A program made the position numbers and the translations under genes. 64,000 nucleotides of DNA from Flavobacterium sp. (lineage in GTDB: Bacteria > Bacteroidota > Bacteroidia > Flavobacteriales > Flavobacteriaceae). Positions 43,451-52,777 of the stretch are shown here, one piece after another. Each line of letters begins with the position of its first letter. Within the stretch, counting starts at the first letter, position 1. The stretch lies in the NCBI GenBank assembly GCA_023259675.1, contig JALRGT010000010.1, positions 35,128 to 99,127 on the forward strand, read 5' to 3'. The notes beneath the pieces are model-generated. The model did no database searches, was not told the origin of the DNA, and saw only the letters and a program-made list of their open reading frames with translations.

Positions 43451-44833
43451 ATGAAAAGATCATTTGCATTATTTTTAATTTCTTTTGTTTCAATTATGAC
43501 ATATTCGCAAGTGGTTATAACAAATACCAATTTTTCCATGGGAACTACAGGTCGTATTGGAGTAGGACTTTCTCCAAACGGTGAGGGTAATCAATGGAAA
43601 CCTTTGAATCTTTCGGGACAAGGTTCATTGGGTGGTCGAATGGAACAAGTTGATTATGTCGATATTTTGCCAGCCATACATTTTAGCCCAAAGCTTACAG
43701 GAAAAGACGGTACGAATATTACTTTTCAAATGCGTTTAGGAATGTACTCAGCCAATGGTCAATTTGTTGGAAATGTAAGTTCTCGTTCAGATAATGGGCT
43801 AACATTTATTCTTCCAGAAACTTACATTGAGGCTAGAAATATTTTAGGAAGTCGATGGTCAGCTTGGGCTGGTTCCCGTTTTCGTCGATACGATGATATT
43901 CATATCAGTGATTACTTTTATTTTGATGATCATTCTTCACAAGGATTTGGAGTAAGTCATAAAAATACCGAACTGACAATGTTAATGCCTGCTTCTTCAA
44001 ATTCAGGTTCCATATTTCCTTATAATTATGAAGTTACAGTCGCTGGTGCCACAAATCCGGTTATTCGTCAAAGAATGGTTTGGATAGGAGAGCATACGAT
44101 TAACTTTAAAAACAATAATTCTGTTAAGCTTTTGGGAGAATTTCATTACGCTTCAGCCAGTTCAGAAAAAGCCTCTGTCGATTATGCCGCCGATAAGGGT
44201 TGGGTAGCAGGTGTCAAATACAACAATCCATTTAAAACGAAACTACCGGGTTCGTTTAACCAGTTGTCCCTTCGTTATGGTTCCGGAATTGCCAATGGTG
44301 GCGATAATGGAAATACATTTACTTGGGCCACTTATGGTGCACCAAATGCGGAAGGGAAATACAATAGTGCTTATTCTTTTACAATGGTGGAACATTTTTT
44401 ATTAAATATTTCTAAAAAATTCAGTATCAATGGGTATGGCGTTTTTACCAAAAGTAAAGGTGGATCTTCAAGTCTTAATAAAGATATCAATTTTGACGGT
44501 AGCGAATTATACAATCAAAAAACAGACTTTGTGGTAGGTATGAGAAACTTATACTATGTGACCAATTGGTTTCATATTCTTCAAGAATTGCATTATGCGG
44601 TTAGAAAAGACGGTGATAATCCGGAAGCCAGTATGTGGAAATTTTCTTTAGCACCTACAATTGTACCATTAGGGCAACGTGATCCTTGGAGTCGTCCCCA
44701 CATCCGTTTGGTTTATACCGTAGCAAGATATAATGATTATGCACGAGACAATAATTACTCTCCATTTTTACAAATTAACCAAAAAAGATGGGGCACTTAC
44801 ATTGGCGTAAAAACAGAATGGTGGTTGTTTTAA
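43451..44833 (+). CDS. Carbohydrate porin (outer-membrane beta-barrel)
   Basis: A 460-residue outer-membrane protein with signal peptide MKRSFALFLISFVSIMTYSQ. The mature chain has many alternating strands and ends KTEWWLF with a C-terminal aromatic residue. Features such as VGLSPNGEGNQWKPLNLSGQG and AWAGSRFRRYDDIHISDYFYFD recall LamB-like sugar porins. It lies first in the operon, so it probably admits the ketohexose or a related polyol. Substrate is inferred from neighbours. Confidence 0.75.
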   Translation: MKRSFALFLISFVSIMTYSQVVITNTNFSMGTTGRIGVGLSPNGEGNQWKPLNLSGQGSLGGRMEQVDYVDILPAIHFSPKLTGKDGTNITFQMRLGMYSANGQFVGNVSSRSDNGLTFILPETYIEARNILGSRWSAWAGSRFRRYDDIHISDYFYFDDHSSQGFGVSHKNTELTMLMPASSNSGSIFPYNYEVTVAGATNPVIRQRMVWIGEHTINFKNNNSVKLLGEFHYASASSEKASVDYAADKGWVAGVKYNNPFKTKLPGSFNQLSLRYGSGIANGGDNGNTFTWATYGAPNAEGKYNSAYSFTMVEHFLLNISKKFSINGYGVFTKSKGGSSSLNKDINFDGSELYNQKTDFVVGMRNLYYVTNWFHILQELHYAVRKDGDNPEASMWKFSLAPTIVPLGQRDPWSRPHIRLVYTVARYNDYARDNNYSPFLQINQKRWGTYIGVKTEWWLF

Positions 44834-44873
44834 AATTTAAAAAAGTATAATTAATTAAAAAAATATAATAAAT

Positions 44874-45728
44874 ATGCCAATTTTTGGAACAAGCATTTTA
44901 TCATTTATTCCATACTGGAGCGCAGAAGGAGGGGAGTACGCCATAAAAAAAACCGCTGAATATGGTTTTGATTTATTAGAAATTAATTTACCCACTTCAT
45001 TGGATTTTAATGCTGCATTAATAAAAAAACAATTGAATCAACATGGAATCCTTGGACGTTGTTCGTTGAATTTACCAGCAAATTGCCATATCCCGCAACA
45101 ACCGGAAAAAGCGGTAACTTTAATTAAAAATGCAATTGATAAAGTTGCTGAAATGGACGGTGATTTTCTGGGAGGAGTATTGCATTCGGCCATTGGGAAA
45201 TTTACGGGAAATCCCTGTACAACTGAAGAAAAATTGATAGTTTATCAGGTGTTGAACGAAGTGGCTACTTATGCATCCAAAAATAATATCACTTTAGCTA
45301 TTGAGCCCATCAATCGATATGAAAGTTATGTGTTTACGGAAGCTGATGAAGTTTTAAATATGATTGAAACCATTGGAGTTTCTAATATCGGTTTGCATTT
45401 AGATACTTTTCATATGAATATTGAAGAAAAGAATTTTTATGACCCAATTATAAAAGCCGGAGACCGATTAAAACACATGCACATTACTGAAAGCGATAGA
45501 GGAATGACCGGAGAAGGGAATGTGCATTGGGATGATCTTTTTAGCGCTTTGTCCAAAATAAATTACCAAGGCCCTTTGGTTCTTGAGAATTTCTCCTCGG
45601 AAATAACAGCATTAATTGGTCCAACGTCATTATGGAGACCTTCAAAATACAACGCGGAAGACCTTGCAAAAGGAAGCTTGCTATTTATGAGAAGTATGGT
45701 GAATAAATGGTACGATAAAACGATATAA
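44874..45728 (+). CDS. Ketohexose 3-epimerase-like sugar isomerase
   Basis: A 284-residue TIM-barrel of the D-tagatose/D-psicose 3-epimerase group. It has metal-binding and catalytic stretches AIEPINRYESYVF, IGLHLDTFHMNIEE and HMHITESDRGMTGEGNVHWDD. It would convert a ketohexose such as psicose (allulose) or tagatose to fructose or sorbose. Together with the kinase and transporter it makes a plausible route to fructose phosphate. The kinase starts 23 bases downstream. Confidence 0.85.
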   Translation: MPIFGTSILSFIPYWSAEGGEYAIKKTAEYGFDLLEINLPTSLDFNAALIKKQLNQHGILGRCSLNLPANCHIPQQPEKAVTLIKNAIDKVAEMDGDFLGGVLHSAIGKFTGNPCTTEEKLIVYQVLNEVATYASKNNITLAIEPINRYESYVFTEADEVLNMIETIGVSNIGLHLDTFHMNIEEKNFYDPIIKAGDRLKHMHITESDRGMTGEGNVHWDDLFSALSKINYQGPLVLENFSSEITALIGPTSLWRPSKYNAEDLAKGSLLFMRSMVNKWYDKTI

Positions 45729-45751
45729 ATAAATTTAAAAACAAATAAAAA

Positions 45752-46645
45752 ATGAAAAAAAAACTAAAAGGAGTCTGTTTTGGTGAAATTCTTTTTGATG
45801 TTTTTCTGGAACACAAAAAAATTGGGGGAGCACCATTAAATGTAGCTTCGCGATTGAACTCATTAGGCGCCGAAGTTGCCATTGTAAGTGCTATTGGAAG
45901 CGATGCCAATGGGGAAGAATTGATGCAATACTTAAATGGAGTAGGCATAAATACGGATGCCATTCAGGTAAAAGAAAACTATCCCACAGGAATTGTCAAC
46001 GTAATTTTAAATGAAAAAGGGAATGCTTCCTATGATATTAGTTATCCTTCCGCCTGGGACAAAATTGAACTGACCGATTTAAACACTTCAATTGTGGCGC
46101 AATCAGACTTTTTTGTTTACGGAAGTTTATCTTCCAGAGATGCCATTTCCAATGCAACTTTAAAAGAATTATTGAAAGTGGCAAAATATAAAATATTCGA
46201 TGTGAATTTGCGAATTCCACATTATACCAAAACAAATGTATTCGATTTATTGTTGGCCGCCGATTTTATAAAATTCAATGATGATGAGCTATACGAAATT
46301 TGTCAAGGTCAAAATTCCAACTTGAAGTCGTTGGAACAAAATATAAAATTCATTGCCGAGAAAACCAATACAGATACTGTCTGTGTGACTTTGGGAGCTC
46401 ATGGTGCGGTACTGTATTACAATAAAACATTTTATCGCAATTCTGGGTTTAAGGTAAATGTCGTTGACACCGTGGGTTCGGGAGACTCTTTTTTAGCTTC
46501 ATTGATCATTAATTTACTTAGCGGTAAAGACCCACAATATGCTATTAATTTTGCCAGTGCTATTGGAGCTATTGTAGCTCAAAATGAGGGAGCCAATCCA
46601 GTAATATCTCCAACTGAAATTGATGAATTTTTAACTGGATTTTAA
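45752..46645 (+). CDS. PfkB-family fructokinase-like sugar kinase
   Basis: A 297-residue ribokinase-fold kinase. It shows CFGEILFDVFLEHKKIGGAPLNVASRLNSLG-type N-terminal motifs (GGAPLNVA) and the C-terminal anion-hole/catalytic motif DTVGSGDSFLASL with the base Asp. It should phosphorylate the sugar delivered by the epimerase, most likely fructose. The transporter follows after 73 bases. Confidence 0.88.
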   Translation: MKKKLKGVCFGEILFDVFLEHKKIGGAPLNVASRLNSLGAEVAIVSAIGSDANGEELMQYLNGVGINTDAIQVKENYPTGIVNVILNEKGNASYDISYPSAWDKIELTDLNTSIVAQSDFFVYGSLSSRDAISNATLKELLKVAKYKIFDVNLRIPHYTKTNVFDLLLAADFIKFNDDELYEICQGQNSNLKSLEQNIKFIAEKTNTDTVCVTLGAHGAVLYYNKTFYRNSGFKVNVVDTVGSGDSFLASLIINLLSGKDPQYAINFASAIGAIVAQNEGANPVISPTEIDEFLTGF

Positions 46646-46667
46646 TGAATTCTTATAATTATTATGC

Positions 46668-46675
46668 TATTTTTG
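46668..46675 (+). promoter_or_regulatory. Candidate internal promoter element before the transporter
   Basis: TATTTTTG fits TAnnTTTG, 44 bases upstream of the transporter ATG, suggesting it may also be expressed separately. No matching -33 TTG is visible. Confidence 0.35.
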
Positions 46676-46718
46676 AACCTAATACTATTAATACAACCTA
46701 TTAAAATTAAAACCACAA

Positions 46719-48041
46719 ATGAACAATACCGTTAAAATACCTGTTGTTAGAAAGGAATTATTATTCCCGTTTATTGCCATTACATCCTTATTTGCCCTTT
46801 GGGGAATCGCCAATGATTTGACCAATCCGATGGTGTCTGCATTCAAAAAAGTAATGCCCGAATTGTCTAATGTTCAAGCCTCGTTAGTGCAATTTGCCTT
46901 TTATTTCGGTTACTTTTTTATGGCATTGCCAGCAGCTTTATTTATTAGAAAATACAGTTATAAATCAGGAATTATATTGGGATTGCTTTTATATGCAACT
47001 GGAGCTTTCCTGTTTTTTCCGGCAGCACAATTTCAAGAATATAATTATTTTTTACTTTCCCTTTGGATCATAACTTGTGGACTGGCTTTTCTGGAAACCA
47101 TTTCAAATCCACTGATTTTGTCACTGGGAGATCAAGAAACCGCTACCCAAAGGCTTAATTTAGCCCAAGCTTTTAACCCTATGGGATCGATATCAGGAAT
47201 GATAATGGCGCAAGTTTTTGTAATGAGTGCTTTGCGTTCGGATGATTACACAACAGAAGCTTTTAATGCATTGTCGTCTGACGAATTAGCTCTAATCAGA
47301 GAAAATGATTTAGGCGTTATTAGTTTGCCTTACATCGGTTTGGGTGTAATTGTTTTGATAGTAATGACTGTAATTCTGTTTACCAGAATTCCCAAAACCC
47401 ATGATAATCTCAAAATGACTTTATCGGATTCGTTTAAGAAATTATTTGCGAATAAAAATTATGTGCGTGGTGTAATTGCACAAGCTTTTTATGTAGGGGC
47501 ACAAATTATGTGTTGGACGTATATTTTTCAATATGTAGACAATTTGAATGAAAGTCTAGGGTTAGACTTAACAGCAACCTATTTCAATATTGCTGCCATG
47601 GTTTCCTTTTTGGTGAGTAGATGGATTGGAACTGCCTTGATGATGCGCATTAATCCTTCTCGATTATTGATGTATTTTGGAACCGGAGGTGCTTTATGTT
47701 GTGCCGGAGCCATATTTCTACCGGGAATGGCAGGATTGTTTTCATTGGTAGCCATTTCAATTTTTATGTCGATAATGTTCCCTACGATTTACGGAATTGC
47801 ATTAAAAAACATGGGAGATGAAGCCAAAATTGGCTCTGCCGGTTTAGTAATGGCAATTGTTGGTGGTGCTCTAATGCCAATTTTACAAGGCAGTATTTTA
47901 GATTTGGGCGGAACAGGTTTCTCCGATATTAAATTATTCGGTTATATTCCTGAAGTTAATTTTTCTTTTATTTTGCCTTTAATCTGTTTGGCTGTTGTGG
48001 CGCATTATGGTTATACAACGTATAAACAATCTAAAATATAA
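46719..48041 (+). CDS. FucP/FHS-type sugar:proton symporter
   Basis: A 440-residue 12-helix MFS transporter of the FHS family (fucose/glucose/galactose). Signatures are LFALWGIANDLTNPMVSAFKK, VQFAFYFGYFFMALPAAL, ETATQRLNLAQAFNPMGSI and YGIALKNMGDEAKIGSAGLVMAIVGGALMP-type segments. It imports the sugar across the inner membrane. Last gene of the ketohexose locus, closed by the strong terminator at 48061. Confidence 0.92.
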   Translation: MNNTVKIPVVRKELLFPFIAITSLFALWGIANDLTNPMVSAFKKVMPELSNVQASLVQFAFYFGYFFMALPAALFIRKYSYKSGIILGLLLYATGAFLFFPAAQFQEYNYFLLSLWIITCGLAFLETISNPLILSLGDQETATQRLNLAQAFNPMGSISGMIMAQVFVMSALRSDDYTTEAFNALSSDELALIRENDLGVISLPYIGLGVIVLIVMTVILFTRIPKTHDNLKMTLSDSFKKLFANKNYVRGVIAQAFYVGAQIMCWTYIFQYVDNLNESLGLDLTATYFNIAAMVSFLVSRWIGTALMMRINPSRLLMYFGTGGALCCAGAIFLPGMAGLFSLVAISIFMSIMFPTIYGIALKNMGDEAKIGSAGLVMAIVGGALMPILQGSILDLGGTGFSDIKLFGYIPEVNFSFILPLICLAVVAHYGYTTYKQSKI

Positions 48042-48060
48042 GAGTTATTTTAATGTATGT

Positions 48061-48109
48061 AACAAACCCGAAATCAATATTTAACTTATTGATTTCGGGT
48101 TTGTTTTTA
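48061..48109 (+). terminator. Strong terminator after the sugar transporter
   Basis: A perfect 19-bp stem (48061-48079 with 48087-48105, core AACCCGAAATCAATA) has a 7-base loop and a T-rich tail. It separates the sugar operon from the convergent FKBP gene. Confidence 0.9.
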
Positions 48110-48124
48110 TTACAAGTGAATGTA

Positions 48125-48550
48125 TTAAGAAATTGCTACAACTTCAAGATCAAAAATAAGATCTCTACCAGCTAACGGATGATTTCCATCTAAAATCACA
48201 CTATCGTCTCTAACTTCAACCACAACTAAATTCATTTCTTGACCATCTGGAGTTCTAGAAACTAATCCCATTCCAACTTCTGGTTCTGCATTAGGAGGAA
48301 GCTGATCTTTAGCTACTTCTTGAATTAATTCTTCGATAGGGTCACCGTAAGCATCTTCTTTAGCAATAGTTATCGTTTTTTTCTCATTCAATTTCATATC
48401 AATTAGGCCTTTTTCAAAACCAGGAATCAATAGTCCTTGTCCTAAAGTAACTTCAATAGGTTCTTTTCCTTCAGAACTATCAAATACTTGTCCTTCAACT
48501 AATTTACCAGTGTAATGTACTTTTACGGTGCTGTTTGCTTTAACTTGCAT
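48125..48550 (-). CDS. FKBP-type peptidyl-prolyl isomerase (SlyD-like)
   Basis: A 141-residue cytoplasmic FKBP. It has VKVHYTGKLVEGQVFDSS and EPIEVTLGQGLLIPGFEKGLIDM, with an insert-in-flap domain (AYGDPIEELIQEVAKDQLP) and DGNHPLAGRDLIFDLEVVAI at the end. These mark the SlyD type, a folding helper. The His-rich metal-binding tail of E. coli SlyD is absent. The start at 48550 is the obvious ATG. Confidence 0.93.
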   Translation of the reverse strand: MQVKANSTVKVHYTGKLVEGQVFDSSEGKEPIEVTLGQGLLIPGFEKGLIDMKLNEKKTITIAKEDAYGDPIEELIQEVAKDQLPPNAEPEVGMGLVSRTPDGQEMNLVVVEVRDDSVILDGNHPLAGRDLIFDLEVVAIS

Positions 48551-49040
48551 ATTGTCTTTAATTTTTTTTGAATCTTTCCCTTTTATTATAAAAAAGATCT
48601 TAGTTTAAACTTAATTAGCCAGTTCATTGCTAAAACTAAGCCAAAAACGCTTTTTTTAGAAGTAAAACTGTCAATCAAGCATAAAACCATGGTTTCAGTA
48701 GTTTGAGGTGTCACAGGCTTAAATATTATGTATTATAGCAATAAAATCGGAAATTTTGTCAGTTTAGCTTAAAATTGAAAAAATCATTGTGTCGGAATCA
48801 AGTTTTAAATTCTTGTGGCAAACTCACGAGAATTGGCTAAATATTTTAAAAAAAAAAATATATGAAATACACGATTTTTAAATGAGTCTAAAAGGTCAGT
48901 TATATTTTGCCATTGGTATGGATTACCTGTAATATGTTACAAATGACTAAATCCTCTTATAAAATATGACATTAATAAATGAACTATAATTTATATTATG
49001 TAAAATAGACTTTTTCAACAACCTTGAGTTTAGACCAAAA
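48551..49040. other. Gene-free AT-rich spacer
   Basis: About 490 bases with no supported gene. The only structure I see is a hairpin at 48808-48834 (AATTCTTGTG with CACGAGAATT, one G.U, 7-base loop). An A-run follows at 48850-48860. A small RNA cannot be excluded. Confidence 0.5.
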
Positions 49041-49070
49041 AATAAAGCATTACCTCTCGGTAATGCTTTA
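49034..49070 (-). terminator. Terminator of the DUF2911 gene
   Basis: On the minus strand a perfect 12-bp stem (TAAAGCATTACC, GGTAATGCTTTA, loop of 4) is followed by a T-run, just after the DUF2911 stop. Confidence 0.85.
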
Positions 49071-49090
49071 AAAACTATTGTGTTATTTTT

Positions 49091-49594
49091 TTATTTTACA
49101 CGGAATGCTATTTTCCATTTTTCCCATACAACATCAACAGAATTTTTGTTTACGTTGTAAACTAAACTTTCTGTGCTGGATTTTTCTATTTGAGGTTTTA
49201 CGGTAACTCTTAATTCATCTTTAGTTGCATCATATTTATAAGCTCCCCATTGTTTGGCTTCTTTATTAAAAATGATTGTACATTCTTTTTCATTTGGTAT
49301 AATAAATAAAGAATATTTTCCAGCCGGTAATGTTTTTCCTTCTACGGTAAGATCCTTATCAGTTTCAAAAGTGGTTGCATCATTGGCACCGGCTCTCCAA
49401 ACCTTATCAAATGGAACTAAACCGCCCCAGATTTCTCTTCCTTTAACCGCTGGACTACTGTAATTAATTGTGATGTTAGCGTCGTTTATTTTTCCTGTTG
49501 CTACTGTTGCCGGACTGGCTTTTGCTTGGGCATTGGTAAAATTGATAAACAATAATGCAAATGCTAAAAAAGGTAATTTTTTAAGTAAATTCAT
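49091..49594 (-). CDS. DUF2911 domain secreted protein
   Basis: A 167-residue protein with a signal peptide (MNLLKKLPFLAFALLFINFTNAQA). The DUF2911 signature covers most of the rest: INYSSPAVKGREIWGGLVPFDKVWRAGAN, TLPAGKYSLFIIPNE, FNKEAKQWGAYKYD. Function unknown. The ATG at 49594 is chosen because the earlier ATG at 49627 lies inside the TATGTTTG promoter element. A minus-strand terminator follows. Confidence 0.88.
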   Translation of the reverse strand: MNLLKKLPFLAFALLFINFTNAQAKASPATVATGKINDANITINYSSPAVKGREIWGGLVPFDKVWRAGANDATTFETDKDLTVEGKTLPAGKYSLFIIPNEKECTIIFNKEAKQWGAYKYDATKDELRVTVKPQIEKSSTESLVYNVNKNSVDVVWEKWKIAFRVK

Positions 49595-49620
49595 GATTTT
49601 AAGTTTCTTGGTTATAGATG

Positions 49621-49628
49621 CAAACATA
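49621..49628 (-). promoter_or_regulatory. -7 promoter element of the DUF2911 gene
   Basis: The minus-strand bases TATGTTTG fit TAnnTTTG and lie 27 bases before the ATG at 49594, fixing the start choice. Confidence 0.5.
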
Positions 49629-49769
49629 AAAAAACTAAACCTAATTTAATATTATTCTTACTGAAATTAAGAAATATTTAAGGATATTATAATTTAATGC
49701 TTGAACTCATTTTTAATAAAATTATCATGCTTTATTTTAGTAATTTTACCCAATAGATCAATAAAAAAA

Positions 49770-51686
49770 ATGAACACAATTGCTGCCCAAATTGCCGATT
49801 TTTTAAAGGAATATGCTCCATTTAATCATTTAAAAATTGATGAATTATCTGAAATCGCTACTAATATTCGTGTTGTTAATTTAGAAAAACACAAATCATT
49901 ATTTCAGATCAACGATGCCTTACATGATAGTTTTTATGTTGTTGCATCAGGGGTTATTAATCTTTCCATTATTGCAGATGCCGATGAAACTTTATTGAAC
50001 AAATGTCAACAAGGAGATATATTTGGTTTAAGACCCTTTTTTGCCAAAAACAAATATGCCATAACTGCCAAGGCTCGTGAAGAAAGTATTGTTTATGCTA
50101 TTCCGATAGCTATTTTCAAGCCTTTTCTGGCTACTAATTCGGAAGTTTTGGATTTTATTTTGGAAAATTTTGCCAAAGGAGCTGGCGGTTATTCGTCTAA
50201 AGATGGCTCTCAAAGTTCTTCTCTTACTGATGCGCTGCATTTTTCGGATCAGCAATCTGAAATTCTATATTTCCAAACCTTAAATTACAATCACGATCCA
50301 CTAGTGGCAAATGCGACCGATTTAGTTGCTGATGTTGCCCAATTGATGGCCGAAACCAGAAACAAGAGTGTTATTGTTTGTGAAGATCAACTCCCAATCG
50401 GAATTCTTACGGACACCGATTTGTCTTATAAAGTTGCCACGGGTAGATTTCCCATAATTTCACCTATAAATAAAATAATGTCCTCGCCTGTTATTACCGT
50501 TTTAGAGAACGTTTCATTGGCGGAAGCGCAATTGATTATGTTAAAGAATAACGTCACGCATCTTTGTGTAACGGTTGATGGTACAGATAAGTCCGTGGTT
50601 AAAGGAGTTATATCAGAACATGATTTGATTTTGGCACAAGCCAGTAACCCGGGAGTTTTGATTAAAGAGATTAAACGTTCCCTTACGGCTAAAGATTTAA
50701 AACAAATTAGAGAACGATTATCTGATTTGATTCAGAATTCCATTTATAAAAACATTCCTCTCACACATATTAGCAATATTGCCAGTGAAATAAATTTTGC
50801 TATTCTAAAACGAGCCGTTGAAATTTCTATTTTGGATTTGGGCTCCCCTCCTGTTCATTTTGCTTGGTTAAGTATTGGAAGCCAAGGAAGAAAAGAACAA
50901 TTGTTGATGACAGATCAGGATAGTCTACTTGTTTTTGAAGACGTTACGCCTGAAAAATACAGAGATGTAAAAGATTATTTTATCAAATTAGGTAAAAGAG
51001 CCACCGCTATTTTAGAAAAAGTGGGATACGAATTTTGTCCAAACGGCCATATGGCTAGCAATATGATTTGGTGTAAATCATTGACAGACTGGATCAAGCA
51101 ATACAATAGCTGGATGGAATCTCCAGGGGAACAAAATAATGATTTAAGCAGTATTTTCTTTGATTATGAAATCGTTATTGGAGATCAAACATTAGAAGAA
51201 GCCATTAGTAATGCGGTTTTTAAAAATGCGGCAAATAATGCCTTATTTTTTGACTTTTTAGGGAACGATGCTTTAAGAAAAAATACTCCTTTGACCTTTT
51301 TTAAAAATTTCAATGTTGAAGAAGAAGGACCTCATAAAGATAAATTTGATATTAAAACCCGCGCCCTGATGCCTTTGATTGATAGTGCCCGATTACTGAC
51401 GATCAGTTATGATATCAAAGGAATTAACAACACTTTTACCCGTTTTAAACAATTGGCTATAACTGACCCTAAACATGCCGAAATATATTTGGAATGTGGT
51501 GAAGCATTTTTAAAACTGTCTAAATTCAGAACCTTGGAAGGTTTAAAACATGATAATTCCGGGCAATATATTGACTTAAAAGAACTCTCTAAAATTGATA
51601 GAGAAAAACTTAAAAATGCCTTATTACCCATGAAAGAATTGGAAGATTTGATAAAAAGTAAATTTCAATTGACACATTTTTCATAA
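49770..51686 (+). CDS. cNMP-binding/CBS/DUF294 putative nucleotidyltransferase
   Basis: A 638-residue regulator-like protein. Domains in order are a cyclic-nucleotide-binding domain (about 10-130), two CBS domains (about 155-290, with RFPIISPINKIMSSPVITV), a DUF294 nucleotidyltransferase-like domain with LSIGSQGRKEQLLMTDQDS (GS and D-x-D type motif), and DUF294_C. The ATG at 49770 gives the cNMP domain start; an upstream ATG adds an unlikely 23-residue extension. GlnD-like uridylyltransfer is possible but unproven. The exonuclease-like gene follows after 2 bases. Confidence 0.88.
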   Translation: MNTIAAQIADFLKEYAPFNHLKIDELSEIATNIRVVNLEKHKSLFQINDALHDSFYVVASGVINLSIIADADETLLNKCQQGDIFGLRPFFAKNKYAITAKAREESIVYAIPIAIFKPFLATNSEVLDFILENFAKGAGGYSSKDGSQSSSLTDALHFSDQQSEILYFQTLNYNHDPLVANATDLVADVAQLMAETRNKSVIVCEDQLPIGILTDTDLSYKVATGRFPIISPINKIMSSPVITVLENVSLAEAQLIMLKNNVTHLCVTVDGTDKSVVKGVISEHDLILAQASNPGVLIKEIKRSLTAKDLKQIRERLSDLIQNSIYKNIPLTHISNIASEINFAILKRAVEISILDLGSPPVHFAWLSIGSQGRKEQLLMTDQDSLLVFEDVTPEKYRDVKDYFIKLGKRATAILEKVGYEFCPNGHMASNMIWCKSLTDWIKQYNSWMESPGEQNNDLSSIFFDYEIVIGDQTLEEAISNAVFKNAANNALFFDFLGNDALRKNTPLTFFKNFNVEEEGPHKDKFDIKTRALMPLIDSARLLTISYDIKGINNTFTRFKQLAITDPKHAEIYLECGEAFLKLSKFRTLEGLKHDNSGQYIDLKELSKIDREKLKNALLPMKELEDLIKSKFQLTHFS

Positions 51687-51688
51687 TT

Positions 51689-52285
51689 ATGCTAGACTGG
51701 TTGAAACATATTAATAAAGATACACCTGAATTCTGGAAAGAGTACCTTTCAAAATTTAATAAAAAATCGAAACGTTACGTCGTTTTATCAACGGAGACTA
51801 CCGGTACCAGTATTCTGAAAGATGTTATCTTGTCTATTAGTTCGTTTGCTGTTGTTGATGACAGTATTCATATCGGTGATAGTTATGAAGCCGTTTTGCT
51901 GCAATACCGATTTTTTCATGACAACCACCTTTCCAACGAATTTATTGTCAAAAGCACAATGCATAAATTAGGAGAACCGGATGCCATAAAAATGTTTGTT
52001 GAATATATTGGAAATGCTGTTTTAGTGGGCCATCACGTTGATTTTGATGTAGAAATGATAAATGCAGCCTTAGAAAGACAGGATTGTGGTCGATTGAAAA
52101 ATGATGCGTTGGATATAGATATCATGTACCGAAAATTAAATGATATCACCGATAAAGAGTTTAGTCTTGAAGAATTAGCAGAAATTCATAAATTACCTAA
52201 AAGTGACTCGAATACTTCTTCTGATGATGCCTATAAGATTGCGTTGTTATTCTTAAAATTAAAGTCCAAACTGGGATTAAAGTAA
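51689..52285 (+). CDS. DnaQ-like exonuclease-fold protein with altered active site
   Basis: A 198-residue protein of the DEDD 3'-5' exonuclease fold. ExoI reads VVLSTETTGTS, so the first metal Asp of DxE is Ser. ExoII VGHHVDFDVEMINAAL is intact. ExoIII reads SNTSSDDAYKIA, where the usual His is Asn. Thus at least two catalytic positions are changed. The partner is the cNMP/CBS/DUF294 protein upstream (2-base gap), a pairing common in bacteria beside acs. Its 3' end overlaps the convergent phosphopantetheinyl transferase by 9 bases. Confidence 0.82.
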   Translation: MLDWLKHINKDTPEFWKEYLSKFNKKSKRYVVLSTETTGTSILKDVILSISSFAVVDDSIHIGDSYEAVLLQYRFFHDNHLSNEFIVKSTMHKLGEPDAIKMFVEYIGNAVLVGHHVDFDVEMINAALERQDCGRLKNDALDIDIMYRKLNDITDKEFSLEELAEIHKLPKSDSNTSSDDAYKIALLFLKLKSKLGLK

Positions 52286-52777
52286 AGAATTGGTATAACC
52301 CACAATCGACATAAATCGCCCGTGATGGCTTTTGGACATCGGAAACAATTGATTTGAATCTTTGTCTAAAACAAACGGAATTCCGTCTTTTTTTATAATT
52401 TCAGAATAGCAATCGAGCGCCACAACTTGCTCAAAAGCCTCTTTTTGGGTTAATGCAATTGTGTGAATTTTATCTTTAGAAAGAACAGTCTGGGTATAAA
52501 AAGTATAACCATTGCAATTCACTTTTCCCAAAGATTCATTTTCATATTCACATTCTAATTGCAACGGAATATACGCCCGAATTCCAGTTTCCCGATTATA
52601 AATTTTATAGGCCGCTTCTTTTCTGCTCCATAAATTCCAAACCATTACTTCAGGATTTTCGGCAGTAGTAATTAATAATTGTTCTTGAGAAGTAAAAAGT
52701 TTATTCAAGAATCCGGGACGTTTCCAATTACTTTCCTTTCTCGTCCATACCAAATCGATGACATCATTCCCTATCAT
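52277..52777 (-). CDS. 4'-phosphopantetheinyl transferase
   Basis: A 166-residue PPTase of the short AcpS-like/superfamily type. It has IGNDVIDLVWTRKES at the N-terminus and the central LWSRKEAAYKIYNRETGI with the Mg-binding and CoA-binding residues. It activates acyl carrier protein. It overlaps the ACP gene by 4 bases and closes the type III PKS operon, so it probably modifies that ACP. Confidence 0.88.
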   Translation of the reverse strand: MIGNDVIDLVWTRKESNWKRPGFLNKLFTSQEQLLITTAENPEVMVWNLWSRKEAAYKIYNRETGIRAYIPLQLECEYENESLGKVNCNGYTFYTQTVLSKDKIHTIALTQKEAFEQVVALDCYSEIIKKDGIPFVLDKDSNQLFPMSKSHHGRFMSIVGYTNSLL

